Assembly: GCA_002286855.1 (NCBI GenBank)
Contig: NRSV01000079.1
Span: 62,001 to 126,000, forward strand
Direction: 5' to 3'
DNA from: Bipolaris cookei
Lineage: Eukaryota; Ascomycota; Dothideomycetes; Pleosporales; Pleosporaceae
DNA length: 64,000 nucleotides
Shown in pieces: positions 10,650 through 21,757 of this stretch. Made by a program: the position numbers and the translations under genes. The notes beneath the pieces were generated by a model, which was given only the letters and a program-made list of their open reading frames with translations, did no database searches and was not told where the DNA came from. How positions within the stretch are numbered: position 1 is the first letter of the stretch; every line of letters starts with the position of its first letter.

Positions 10650-11990
10650 CAGCGCTCTGTCCTTATCTTTATATGTACTCTGGGCACACCTCAGCGGCCG
10701 CCAGAAAGGGAATTATGTCATCGCTGTTTGAAATCGAGCGTTGTGAAAAAGACGATTCCTACGTGGAATGGCAGCCGAGTTTGGGGGCGGCGGAATACCG
10801 ACAGCGTGGAGCTGCAGCCAACTTGGCAAGGCACGCCATTTTACAGGTAGGTACAAGCGAGCAGGCCATGTGAATACAAGCAAGACTGTGGCAACGGACG
10901 AGTATTACCCAGATCTCAATCTTGGACAGATGGATTGAGGTCACAGTTCGGAGAGATAGTTAATGCGCGCCCGGGGAAGATGTGCTAATTAGTAATGCAG
11001 TTTGTTGGTCAAAGTGAATGAGTAATCACACAGTGATTTAGAAAGGAGCACGAATTCCTAATCACTTTATGTAGAGCCTATAGTAAAGAGCCTCGGTAGG
11101 GCACACCAGATACAGATGGCTTACTATATACACGATCGTGCGAAGTTGCCGTCTTATATACATACTGTATGCATACTGTGATTATGAGCTATATTGATGG
11201 GTCAGGACGAGCACCGGAGCTGCCGAAGCCTACCCTCAGCTCGGCACTGTTGCAGGGCTCTGGCTTATATGGTCAGCTGTCTTGGATATTCTAAGGAAAC
11301 CAGCAGAAACCCGTCCAGCACCTACGATCGACTACTACTAGCAGAGCGCAATGGGCAAAGATAGGCGAAGCTGGCTATCCCTCGGCCTAAATCGCGTGCA
11401 GCACTATCCCAGGCGTCTAGCGTTTGCCTAGACCGCTTTGGGTTAGTGCGCCAAGCCGTATCTCCATAACATGGCAAATTTGTCGCCAACCCTTTCTGTT
11501 CTCTTCAACGCACCATCAGACAGTTCAGCCACCCATCTCACCAGCGTCTTTACGTCTTGTAATCGATGCGACCCGAGTCAATCAATTGGGCGGCTGCGAT
11601 ATAGCGCTGCGGAGAAGGAACAAAGGTGCTCCATTAGAGCTGGCTGTGCATTTTTACGGTTGCGCAGGCGGTGTCATAGGAGCCGTACATATCTTGCTTT
11701 GCACACGTGATTTCTGGAGTCCTCAAGTACTTACGCTGCAAGAGAGACATCGCGAAATCAATCTCTATGATAATTCATCGCGTGAAAGCATTGCAAAACA
11801 AGAATGTTTATGTCTTGTACTTGTGCATATACATGCATGACATTTCAGAGTTAGTGCTGCGCTCGTAACTCGGCCAAGTCGTAAGATTCAATGCCATTGG
11901 CTACATTACTGGCATCGCTGAAAGCTACGCTATGTGGCAAAGACATATGGTAAGCAATATGACTAAAGTAACGACAGTGAGACACATTCG
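10650..11990. other. 1.3-kb spacer, no gene supported
   Basis: Contains the 5' region of the upstream minus-strand gene and the 3' side of the Zn2Cys6 gene. There are short echoed words (catactgtatgcatactgtg near 11161) and A/T-rich patches. Open frames such as 11424-11840 on the plus strand have no domain. It may hold an old unrecognised repeat. Confidence 0.35.
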
Positions 11991-13499
11991 TCAAGCCAGG
12001 TCTACCTCGCGCCCTCTTTTCATCAAGATAACCTGTATGCAGTCTACCTTGGCCATTCCATTCTGTCCTTTCATCTCCCGTTCCATATCCTTGGCCACCC
12101 ACACATGCTCAATATCCTGCATGACTCTCCGCAAGCTTGGGAAGCGCTTGACTACATACATTTCCTCAAATCGATCCCGCACAAACTGTCGTTGTGTGTT
12201 GTCGATTGCCTCACACCCGGCGGTAAAGAGCGGCCATATATGTGAAGTAGTCAGGGGCGAGCGAACATTGATTTGCTGCAAGTACACTAGGCATTGATGA
12301 ATGTGATCCATGCTGATGGGATTTGGGGCGCCGATATCGAGCCAGGTCCGGTAGAGGTAGATGAAAGCTGCGTGGCGGTATGCTTCAGCGGTTAATTCGA
12401 TGTCTGCGCTTTCCTGAAAATTTTCCTGCTTGCAAACGGTAAAATCCATAGCCAATAACCTCTGCTGGATATGCCTGCCGGTTATGTTTTCGTTTTCCAA
12501 TAGAGCTGGACTTGTTGGCGACTGTGACCTTCTCGTCTTGATAGTATGCTGTAACTGACTAATTTGAGCGACCACTAAGAGCACGTTCGCAATGCTTGCT
12601 AGGCTCTCCTCTCCTTCGATAGCCGAAAAGCCTGTCTCGTGATCCAATAAGGGGTTTGATCCTCTCGAAACGGATGATAGGATGTCGTGGTATGCGAAGA
12701 TACTCATCAAAAAGCGCGCACGCGAGCTAGCCAGCCAGTTCTCTCCTTGACTCCTGACTATCATCGCCTTTGCACCAGTCAAATGATTGGCAACACGTTC
12801 CCCATCGTCTTCGCCGAAAAGTCGCGCAGATACCTGCATCATCATAACAGTCGCCAGCGCTGATTCAGCATTCATTTCGGATGGATCCTGGATCATGCGT
12901 TGGAGTTCATGTATAGCGTCTCGTTGATGGCGGTACCTCTGAAAATACAGAAACGGGTCTTTTGAAGATGTTGCAAGATGGTTTGCGGCCATCGAGAGGA
13001 TTGTAGATCTGAGCGCAACAGATTCGTATGCCATAGCTGTAAGGTGTCTCTGAAAGGGAGTCGAAACGCCCATGTTAGGGGTCACCGATATGAGTGTGGA
13101 AAGTCGGTCTACCCAGTAATCGAGAAGCCATCTATCATCTGGCGAGAGGCCATATGACAATCCAGGGCTGTTGAGTGGAAACAAAGGCAGGCTTTTCGTT
13201 GATCCCGGTGACGAGAGCGTATTATCAGGGCTAGAGATGATCAAAGGCATTGATGAAAAACTGTTGACCGAAGCTGGGCTGAAGACAGAATCTTGCTCGA
13301 TAGCTTTTTTCTTGCGACTCTTTCGTGGTTTTGCTAGGGTGTTGACAGCACCCTCCTGCCACTTCAACCTGACCCCGTAACCTTTGCATGTGATCTTCAG
13401 TCTCATACAACGACCGCAAAATGGCTTCTGCTCGTCGCATTTGTACCCGGCCTCCCTGCACGTCCAGCATCCGGTCCGAGATCTCTTATGTGTTGCCAT
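11991..13499 (-). CDS. Zn2Cys6 transcription factor
   Basis: A single uninterrupted frame of 502 aa. Residues 8-41 contain a complete binuclear zinc cluster, C-x2-C-x6-C-x6-C-x2-C-x6-C, starting CWTCREAGYKCDEQ. It is followed by a basic linker with RKSRKKK (likely nuclear localisation), a Ser/Pro-rich stretch to about residue 100, and a long helical fungal transcription factor domain with DDRWLLDYWVDRLSTLIS, LRSTILSMAANHLA and a C-terminal VDCIQVILMKRGREVDLA, typical of full-length members. The protein is therefore a nuclear, sequence-specific DNA-binding regulator, normally recognising CGG-type sites as a dimer. Its targets are unknown. It sits between another regulator-like gene and a CoA-transferase on the same strand, so these may be local targets. 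Confidence 0.92.
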   Translation of the reverse strand: MATHKRSRTGCWTCREAGYKCDEQKPFCGRCMRLKITCKGYGVRLKWQEGAVNTLAKPRKSRKKKAIEQDSVFSPASVNSFSSMPLIISSPDNTLSSPGSTKSLPLFPLNSPGLSYGLSPDDRWLLDYWVDRLSTLISVTPNMGVSTPFQRHLTAMAYESVALRSTILSMAANHLATSSKDPFLYFQRYRHQRDAIHELQRMIQDPSEMNAESALATVMMMQVSARLFGEDDGERVANHLTGAKAMIVRSQGENWLASSRARFLMSIFAYHDILSSVSRGSNPLLDHETGFSAIEGEESLASIANVLLVVAQISQLQHTIKTRRSQSPTSPALLENENITGRHIQQRLLAMDFTVCKQENFQESADIELTAEAYRHAAFIYLYRTWLDIGAPNPISMDHIHQCLVYLQQINVRSPLTTSHIWPLFTAGCEAIDNTQRQFVRDRFEEMYVVKRFPSLRRVMQDIEHVWVAKDMEREMKGQNGMAKVDCIQVILMKRGREVDLA

Positions 13500-13876
13500 G
13501 TTAGTGAGTGGTACATGTTCACTTTGTCGCTACATTTTCCGGTCCTCGTCTAGGAACACACAGTTTATAGCATGTCCTTGAGCTTCCGAAAGGCTGCGCT
13601 GATGTTCAATGGTTGGGTAGCAGATATGGTAGTTGAACCAATCTGGGGGGTTGCGCAAGATGGGAGGTGGAGAGTGGCAAACCACACTAATGCTAGCTCC
13701 CGCTGAGATCCTTGAGGCCGAGGCTCACGATGCACCCATAGATTGACTTGATATTTCCCTGGTGTCTGGCAGTGTTCTCTTTTCTTTTTGATCTTATATG
13801 TGATCCTACAATTAAGAATTCTCATCGCTGGTAAGCATTGGAAGAGACATGGGCAGAGCTTTTGAATAAGGTACAA
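13500..13876. other. Spacer, no gene supported
   Basis: Upstream region of the Zn2Cys6 gene. The minus-strand open frame at 13565-13876 has no recognisable feature. Confidence 0.4.
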
Positions 13877-15126
13877 CTATAGCTTCGCAGCATCCTTCCA
13901 CACCAATCCACCCTGCTCCTCAGCGTAATGCCTTCCCTTGATCCATCCCATCCACGTACTTAGCGTATCTTCTCCCCTACTGCCTGGCTCCAACCCCTTC
14001 TCACTCCACCCACTACCTTTCCAGCCGATACCCTGACCCTCGGCCGCAGATCTTTCATCATCGCCTTCGTGAATCGCATAACCAGGCGAAGTCTTTAACG
14101 TAACAGCAGGTCGCTGATCGAAACCCTGTTCCTCTAGCTCTGCTTGAGTAAAGACAGGCGTGCAGCACGCATCTGTACCATCGAATATAGCCTCCCACTC
14201 GGCACGCGTCTTTTCCTTGAACTTTGTCGTGAAGAAGTCCTTCAATTTTGGCCAATCAGCCATATTATCCCTACTTCCAGGTAGATCCGACGATTTGAGC
14301 CCCATACCCTTTAGCAGCGCAGCATAGAACTGCGGTTCAATCGCTCCGACAGCCATGTACCCCCCATCCTTGGTCTCATACGTATCGTAGAAGGGCGCAC
14401 CACCATCCAGCATATTGGTACCACGCTCGCGTTTCCAGACCTCCGTCTTCAAGCCTAGTCGAGGCATAGTCGCAAGTATAGCGCTTCCATCCACCATGTT
14501 CGCCTCCACAACCTGTCCGAAGCCACTGCGCTCACGCGCAAGAAGCGCAAGCAGTATGCCGACAAAACACATCGTGCCTCCTCCAGCGAAATCGCCAACC
14601 ACATTGCCCGGCGGATACGGTTTCTCTCCTTTTCGGCCAAACATGCTCAGCACTCCTGACACGGCAATGTAGTTGATGTCGTGGCCCGCCATTTGCGCAT
14701 ACTTTCCATCTCTCCTGAAGCCCGTCATACGCGCAATGATGAGTCGCTTATTCAGCTTCAACAACACCTTTTCCGGATCCAAGCCTGCTCTTTCGAGCAC
14801 ACCGGGGCGAAAGGGATCAATAAGGATATCGACTCGTGGTATAATTTTCTTGATGAGTGCGAGGCCGGCAGGCGACTTAAGGTTGACGCATATCGACGTC
14901 TTGCGACGCGTGAGCTGATCATTGGTCGCGGCGCTAGGTGCGCGGTCGAGACGGAGGACAGATGCACCGTAGTCGGCCAGGAGCATGCCAGCAAAGGGCC
15001 CTGTATAAGATGAACTCCAAGTCCATAAAGAATCGCAGAGTAGAGAATATCGGGCTTACCGGGGGCCAGGCCCGCGAACTCGAGAACGCGTATGTTGGAG
15101 AGTGGAGGCGGTTGGGGCGCAGTCAT
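13877..15126 (-). CDS. Family III CoA-transferase / alpha-methylacyl-CoA racemase-like
   Basis: Exon 1 (15060-15126) and exon 2 (13877-15000) join over intron 15001-15059 to give 396 aa, close to the usual 350-400 aa of the CaiB/BaiF family. Exon 1 carries the family start IRVLEFAGLAPG. Exon 2 opens with PFAGMLLADYGASVLRLDR, then NLKSPAGLALI, DPFRPGVLERAGL and, at the active site, GHDINYIAVSGVLSMFG, where the Asp matches the catalytic residue of alpha-methylacyl-CoA racemase. Later motifs are GDFAGGGTMCFVGILLALL, GQVVEANMVDG and YMAVGAIEPQFYAALL. The likely role is racemisation of 2-methyl-branched acyl-CoA in peroxisomes or mitochondria, or CoA transfer between acids. The C-terminus (KDAAKL) ends in AKL, a PTS1-like tripeptide that favours the peroxisome. 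Confidence is high for the family and moderate for the reaction. Confidence 0.9.
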
Positions 15127-15775
15127 GGTGAACTAGTTAAGTCACTCTGCTACTAGCTTTTAATATGCTTTAAGTAGTTACCTAGAAGCAAGCACAAAAA
15201 TATATCGGGTTTGTACATAATCAACGTCGACATTGTCGAGAAGATGCGCCGGTTAACCACTCCCGCGGGGAAGATGCCGAGGTGCAGCTGTGGAGTGCTC
15301 GAGCTGGGGTAATAGTAATTAGCGCCATTCCGCCTCGTAGCATATAGCCGACTTGTCTTCCCTCCAACCAAGACCCCCATCCTTCACTCATACATCTTTC
15401 CCGTGAATAATATCGGGACAATGAAAACTTGAATAAAATCTCAAGCTTGGGAGACTTTACAAAACCAGCTTCCATCATCTCATCTTGCCGGTGCCTTCTC
15501 CAGGCATTATCATGGAGCGTTCACTTCGCAACATCCCCGCGGACCTATTGTCAGCTACGATACACTGAGTACAACGGACACAATGAAGAGCTACACAATA
15601 GGAAGCTATAACTAAATCACACGCCCACACTTTCCTTCATTCATGACCTTCCTGACTTAGCTCAACAGCAGACGTCCCCGTCAGTTCTCGCTCTAGCCAA
15701 TATAAATGGCCACCTTCTTCCCTCTTTCCTTCTCCAATACACACTCTTTCTTCTTACAAGCCCAAAGACAACCCC
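15127..15775. other. Divergent intergenic region
   Basis: Lies between the divergently transcribed CoA-transferase (minus) and ceramidase-like gene (plus), so it should hold both promoters. No coding frame is supported. Confidence 0.5.
15697..15707 (+). promoter_or_regulatory. CCAAT/TATA element of the ceramidase-like gene
   Basis: CCAAT (15697-15701) overlaps TATAAAT (15701-15707), 69-79 nt upstream of the ATG at 15776 and followed by a C/T-rich leader. The spacing is that of a fungal core promoter. Confidence 0.5.
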
Positions 15776-17173
15776 ATGTCGGTCAATTTCCCACCCATAT
15801 ACACCATCGACCTCTCCCTGCCCCCACGCTCACACTATAAATCCGTTGCAAGAGACTATGCCCCCACCCTGCACCAGCTAACCAGTCTCTACACCGAAGT
15901 AGTTGCACACCTCAAACTGCCTCCTTTCTTCTTCCATTTCCTTGGCCGCTTACTGCTCCACCGCCTCGCCAGTAACGAGCAAACCGAGGAGCTACGCGGA
16001 ATCAGCGAGGCATGCGGGGTCCCCATGTACCTGCTGGTCGCCTATAATGTTTTTCTCGACTTGCTTTTAGGTTGTACGAGTGGCGACGCGCTATCTAAGA
16101 AACTCCAGCAAGTAGATGAAGAACAAGCAGGAGAAGGCGAAGAAGAAGTGACAACGATGCACTTCCGCACACTAGACTGGTCCATGCCCGTACTCCGAGA
16201 CGTCATTGTGCAATTCGACTACATCAATTCACCGCGAGGAGTCATAGCGCGGACATTAGACTACGTAGGCTTCGTCGGCGTTCTAACAGGCGTACGCAAA
16301 GGTCTCAGTGTGTCGCTCAACTTTCGTCCTTACCACTATGCATCAGGCCTATCCCTCGAGAACGCAAGATACTACTGGAACACGCTACTAGTCCTATTAG
16401 GCCGACGCCCAAGCATCACAACTGTAATACGCAACTTCCTGCTCCCCAGACCCATAGAAACACCGCGAGTCCGCAAAACTCTCTCCAAGAAACGAGGACG
16501 AAATGGCCGAAGAGAACATGAAGAAGAAGAAAAACAAGAATTAGTACTAGCCTACCACCCACCACACCCCCCAAACGCTATAACCTCCCTCCTCCCCACC
16601 ATCCACACACCTGTCGCCTACCTAATCTTCTGTACCCCCACCGAAACCCTCGTTCTAGAAAAAGACTTCCGAACCGCAACCATACTCCGCTCCCCAACCT
16701 TCCTTACAACAACAAACCACGATATTGCCCTCGAACCCCGCTCTCCCTCCCAACCCCCTATTACCTCGCACGTTCAACCCCGTATCCACGCTTTCCTACA
16801 GGCAAGCATTTTGCTGCAAGCAAGCGTGCAGGAAATCCTCAACAACAGCATCTACCGCAAAGAATGCTTAACGCTGACGTGGCAGGCATGGCGGCAGCAG
16901 CAGCAGCAAGAGGAAAGTAGGGAGCGCGCAGAAAGGGGGGTACCGTTGGCGACGCTCGAGAGGTGGGTGGAGAGGTATTCGGTGAGTAATCAGACTACGC
17001 ATTTTGCGTGTATTATTGGATCCGGGGGAGATTGTGGAGCCAGTTGTGGTAGGGGAGGGAGGAATAGGGAGTGTGTAGATAGAGGGGAGGAAGGGAGGGA
17101 AGGAGGGAAGAAATGTCTGATTTGTATTGTAAAGATGAATATTCGTGCATTTACGGCTATGCTTCACGGATAA
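15776..17173 (+). CDS. Acid ceramidase-like / NAAA-type amidase
   Basis: A 465-aa frame without introns. The start PPIYTIDLSLPP matches the beta-type N-terminal segment of acid ceramidase and N-acylethanolamine amidase. GCTSGDA holds the expected autoproteolytic and catalytic Cys, followed by MHFRTLDWSMPVLRDV, SVSLNFRP and, near the end, NQTTHFACI. The enzyme would hydrolyse an amide-linked fatty acid from a sphingolipid or ethanolamide. No obvious signal peptide is seen. The region between about residues 235 and 260 is a basic, Glu-rich insert. After THFACI the frame seems shifted: one frame over, the sequence reads DPGEIVEPVVVGEGG and stops at 17076-17078, which fits the family better than the Gly/Arg/Cys-rich tail of the annotated frame. 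The annotated end should therefore be treated as doubtful. Confidence 0.75.
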   Translation: MSVNFPPIYTIDLSLPPRSHYKSVARDYAPTLHQLTSLYTEVVAHLKLPPFFFHFLGRLLLHRLASNEQTEELRGISEACGVPMYLLVAYNVFLDLLLGCTSGDALSKKLQQVDEEQAGEGEEEVTTMHFRTLDWSMPVLRDVIVQFDYINSPRGVIARTLDYVGFVGVLTGVRKGLSVSLNFRPYHYASGLSLENARYYWNTLLVLLGRRPSITTVIRNFLLPRPIETPRVRKTLSKKRGRNGRREHEEEEKQELVLAYHPPHPPNAITSLLPTIHTPVAYLIFCTPTETLVLEKDFRTATILRSPTFLTTTNHDIALEPRSPSQPPITSHVQPRIHAFLQASILLQASVQEILNNSIYRKECLTLTWQAWRQQQQQEESRERAERGVPLATLERWVERYSVSNQTTHFACIIGSGGDCGASCGRGGRNRECVDRGEEGREGGKKCLICIVKMNIRAFTAMLHG

Positions 17174-17268
17174 GACAAGGCAGGATATAACTTGCCATAA
17201 ACATACATTTCTATTCCTACAACCCCCTCACAATAACCATATATCATCTACTCAAAGTAACCAATCAT

Positions 17269-18114
17269 CTAAGCCCTCGCCTTCCTCGCCTTAGGCTTCG
17301 CGACCTTTTTCCCCGCACTCCTCAGCCTCTTCCTCTCCACATTCGCCTTAATCCTCATACTCCTCTTCCTCCACGCCGTCCACCTATCGCCTGGCACAAA
17401 CTCCTTAACCTGAACCCCTGCCCTCTCCGCTGCACGCCCAATCACCCAATTAGCCTCACGATACGCATATCCTTTCCCAGCCCTCAGACTCAACTCTTTC
17501 TTCCCTGCTTCCCTCAGCACCTCGCTTTCCGCTGCAGCCGCTTCAGGCGCCGAAGATACAGGTACGGGCGTCATATTCAGCCGCCTTCTCCTCGCAGCGT
17601 TAGCCGGGTACGGCAGCGTATGATCTTTCTCAAGCGCAACACCGATGTATTGGCGCTTAGGATGAAGTCTGGGGTCGCGGTAGTACCGTACGTAACCGGA
17701 TTCGGTGGCGAAGATGCAGTGGTCGCGGCCGAATTTGCAGTTTTCGCCGGGGAACCACGAGGTGCCGCGTTGGCGAAAGATGATGTTACCTGGGATTACG
17801 TATTCGCCTTTTGCCTTTGTTAGCAAGTGTTCAGTCTTTCTTTAGTTGCGATGTGTTTGGGTGAAGAGATTGGGTAATCAAGACGTGCCTCCGCTCTTCT
17901 TTGCGCCTAGTCGTTTTCCCGGTCCATCTTTGGCGCCGTTGGCTCGGCCTTGGGCTTGATGTGCGGAGTGTCGTACAAACGAGAGGACTGGGGTGGGTGC
18001 GGCAGAGCCATTGGCTACGCGGAGAACATCAAGAACACGGGTAGAGGGTGCGATGAAGGCCGTAGATGTCACTATCGATGCGCGGACGGGCGCAAATATC
18101 CGTGGGAGTAGCAT
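17269..18114 (-). CDS. Mitochondrial large-subunit ribosomal protein bL27m
   Basis: Exons 17889-18114 and 17808-side exon 17269-17807 give 254 aa. The first 35 residues are Arg/Ala/Ser-rich (LLPRIFAPVRASIV), a mitochondrial presequence. The bL27 domain follows: HQAQGRANGAKDGPGKRLG, AKKSGGEYVIPGNIIFRQRG and PGENCKFGRDHCIFA. The intron 17808-17888 begins with GC, not GT: splicing at GGAG|GCACGT to AAAAG|GCGAAT recreates the conserved KKSGGEYV, so a GC-AG intron is the best model. About 160 residues of basic sequence follow the L27 core, as is usual for fungal mitoribosomal versions. The start was set at 18114 rather than an upstream ATG at 18204 because it leaves a clean presequence. Confidence 0.9.
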
Positions 18115-18525
18115 GGCCGCTCTTGTTGCTGGAGAGGGCGGGCATTCGAGGTTGCAATTGCGACTTTTCGAGATATCCGCGTGGTCCGTGCGCCGACTCC
18201 GCAAGTCTCTGGTAAATGTACAATCACAAGCCCTTGTAATTATCTCGCTGCTACGACTTTTCCAGGCTCAATTGGTAGCTTTCATAGTTACTCATGAATA
18301 TCAGTGCATCAATGTATCAACCATATCTGCTTCTTAACGTAAAGCATACAATACCAAACCGTCGTTTCAATTAATTCATGCCAATATAGCGTACACATCT
18401 CATCCATCACCTGTGAAATGGGCCCTCGTGACAAAAATCTAGTATGCTAGCACCCAAAACACCTTGCAGAGAATGCCGACCCATAGAACAGAAGCGTTTA
18501 GCACCATTACCCGCTACCCAGACAT
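18115..18525. other. Spacer between bL27m and VPS1
   Basis: Holds the promoter of the bL27m gene and the 3' UTR of VPS1. No coding frame is supported. Confidence 0.5.
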
Positions 18526-20891
18526 TTACTGTACTTGGTTGACAATCTCTTGCGCCTTGGTCAGACTCTCCACCATCTGTAGACAGTCCTTCCTCCTCTT
18601 GACCGTGTAATCGGATTCCTTCAGCAACTCGTCCAGCTCATCGGTCTTGTACATGTTGGTGAGGAGCTCGCCCTGCATGTTCTCCTTGGTCCACTGTACG
18701 AGGTTCAACATGATAGCCTTGGGTACCATGTCAATCATTGTCCGGCGGACAATGTTGAAGTACGATGTGATCAGCAATTCTGCAAACAGTTAGCAAGCTG
18801 ACATGAAAAACACATTAGTCATGACTTACTAATAACTTCAACCTCCTGAGATTCCTTCTCCGAGAGGGTACCGGAGGCCTTGAGCGTGGGTGGCGGAGGC
18901 TCCATGGCAGCCATCTTCTTCTTGTTCTTACTAGCAAAGAATGAGCCGAAGAAGCCACCTTCTCCGGAGTCAAGCGTAGGGGATATAGATCGTGGCGGTA
19001 CGGAAGGCGGCAATGGCTTTCCAGTCTTGGGGTCAACTTGTTGGGGCTTGTTGCTATTGTGTCGCTCGTGTACAATGGCCATTGCGCGCGAACCGTTGAT
19101 GAAGTCTGGGTGACCGGTATTAATGTAAACCGATTCCATAGCGACGAGGTCCTTGACAAGCTTGTTGGTCGGCTCCATCGCTTTCTTAAAGAAACCAACA
19201 ACAACCTGGTGCAGCTTTTCCTTCAGTGCAGGATACCTTCGGAAGGCGTTCTTGTTGAGCAGCTGACCAAGGATACGAATCAACTCGTCGTAAACGAGGC
19301 TGACACACTTCAAGCTGGGGTCTTCAAGTCGCTTAATCTGTTGCTTGACAATAAGTTCGAAAGCCGTGGTACCGACAAACAGCGCTGGGGATGAACCAGA
19401 AGAGTTGTACAGAACTGTTCGGATATCCATGTCCTTGACTTGGTCAAAGGGATCAACAGCCTTGACACCGTTGGCGTACAGCTCGTGGTAAACGAACGAG
19501 ATACGAGCACCACCGGACAGCTCGACCGCGGACAGCTCCTGATTATTTCCTTCAAGCACTCCACGGTATTCGTTAGTAAACTCCGTGATCATGTTAAGAA
19601 CAATGTTGGAGCTGTTGCCCAGCATGGAGTTGCCAAGTGATGAAAGCTCGGCCTGATACTTTTGTAGCGAAGACGAGATACGAGCCTTGATGTCGGGGAG
19701 GGTTTGTTTGATGTGCATCATGAGAATCTACAACAGTTAGCTCACTATTGTGTGCTTAAAAGCGCAGAAACCTACCAAGTTCAGCTTGCGAGCCAGGTAA
19801 GGGGTACCGCAGTAGGCCGCCTTGTTACGGTATGCCTTGTGGTTTTCAAAGTATTGCCTCTCGTGCTCGAGCGCATAGGAGATCGCCTTCTTATTCTCGA
19901 TATCCCTCTGGCCTCTGTTTACAACAGGGACGTAACCCAATCGCAGTGGGATAATGCGTCCGGCAAGAATATCCACAACATCGGTTCCCTCGTCCATCAG
20001 GTCTACCTTGGTCAAGACACCAATTGTCCGTTGTCCTTCTGGGTCGACCTCGCGCGCAAGCTTCAGGCCGTCTGAGTTGGCCAAATCGGTATTGGCGGCA
20101 GTGACAGCTAGAATGATGGCATTGGGCTTGCTGATCTGTTTGAGAACCATCTCACGAATTTGTCGCTCGATATCCCTAGGTTGATCTCCAACAGGCACCT
20201 TGGTCAGACCTGGCAAGTCGACCAGCGTAAGCGTGAGGACGTTCGGCGAGTATATCCTCAGGTTGATGGGCGCTGGCGAAATTCCTGCATTGCGACCAGT
20301 CTTTTGCTCCGTCTCCCTTACAATCTCATCTCGTATCTTGCTAAAGTCATGGAACTTCTGGCCAGGAATGTGCAGAAACTCGCCCCATTCGTCGACATTG
20401 TTCTCTTGGTCTGTGGTCTTGGCCCCCTCAGCAGTGCCGTTGGCTTGTGAACTGGATGCGCGGTTGATGAGTTGGAGAATGAGCGGTCTTCGGGTGACGA
20501 TACCGGTTCCTCGGGGCAAACTACAGGGTTGTCATCAGCATGCCATCGCCAAAGGGGTGTCGCAAATTGTAAGCACTCACAAGTCTCGTCCGACAATGTT
20601 TTCAAGCACCGAACTCTTTCCGCTAGACTGTGATCCTACGACTGCAATTTGGGGCAGATCTATGGGGTTTTGAACCTGAGTCAGGCATTAGTCTACGTGT
20701 TGCGAAATGGAGTGCTGAGGTAGGTAGGGGGTAATAACGTACTCCTACGGTGGTGAATACATCCTGAAGTTTGTTGACGAGTGTAATCAGCCCCGGGTCG
20801 TTTACGTTGATACTGTTGGAATGTTAGTTCTCCTTGTTGCGAGGGGCTGCCTAAAACGTGTATGTGCCTACGCATTAGGGTTTGCCGCCAT
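18526..20891 (-). CDS. VPS1: Dynamin-like GTPase Vps1
   Basis: Six exons, 20872-20891, 20743-20812, 20581-20675, 19776-20520, 18830-19727 and 18526-18779, join in frame to 693 aa, the length expected for Vps1. The G domain shows INVNDPGLITLVNKLQDVF, P-loop GSQSSGKSS, DFLPRGTGIVTRRPL, DLPGL and TKVDLMDEGTDV. The middle domain and stalk follow, then a Pro-rich, variable insert (PPSVPPRSISP) in the position of insert B, and a C-terminal GTPase effector domain (LLITSYFNIVRRTMIDMVPK to the end). There is no PH domain or Pro-rich tail, so it is Vps1 rather than classical dynamin. It acts as a self-assembling mechanochemical GTPase in vacuolar and Golgi-endosome traffic and in peroxisome fission. 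Exon 1 is only 20 nt, MAANPN plus part of the next codon. Confidence 0.96.
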
Positions 20892-21757
20892 GGTCGGCGA
20901 TTTGTAGATTGTGTTTGTCAGGCGTCTCTTATAGGCGCTTCAAGAAGGATGTATGCTTAGCGTTTAAGCAGGAGGGCGGGTGTTGTGTAGAGTGTGCGAA
21001 ACAGAGGTGTATGAGATCTGGGGGTTCTTGATTGCAGGTTGCGTAGCTGCTACAGGTTGTAACGTTTGGGAGCCCGAGCTTCGATACGCTGAGTACGCCA
21101 CACAGCTCAGCCACACAACTCGGCTTGCAAACCCCCAACAGAAGATGCAGAGTGATACCAGCAGCTTCTAACACCAATAGTGGCAGTACGCCACGAGCCA
21201 TATAATTTTTCTGCCAATGGTACTTCTGGAATAGATACTGTTAACACACTGCCTCGGGTTTGCGAAGGGCTTGCGACAACCAGTCTTTTTTTGCGACACA
21301 CGTCACCAGTCATATGACTGATATCAAGTGTCCTCGACCGCCTTGGTGACAACGCACCCACAAATCCATCCCTCACCCGTGTGGCAAATATCCCTTCGCG
21401 GCCAGGTGATAGGGAGCGCCATCACAGAATGCGAAGCAGCGTCGTCATCAGAATAGGCACCCGTCCCGTCTTCTTCAGCCCAAAACCAAAGACGGCTGCC
21501 TAACAGAAACTATAGTAGTACAACTTTTTGTCCCAAATTTACAAAGGAAAATAGGGTTAGCTTGCTAGATAACGTGTGTACCTGACTTGATGACATGCGG
21601 TACAACTACACTATGTCTGTTAGAAACCGTACGCATCATCTTGTTTTCATACCACATCAGTCTAATGTACACATCTCAACGAACATAGAATATGTATTGT
21701 ACTCAGTTGCCGCGATTATCAACCAACAAAAAGACTGTCGTCTCCAGCCACATACAT
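20892..21757. other. Spacer between VPS1 and VMA1
   Basis: Promoter side of VPS1 and 3' side of VMA1. No gene seen in any frame. Confidence 0.5.

Noticed and set aside
13565..13876. Minus-strand 103-aa frame between the Zn2Cys6 and CoA-transferase genes
   Set aside because: No family feature and no splice or start support.
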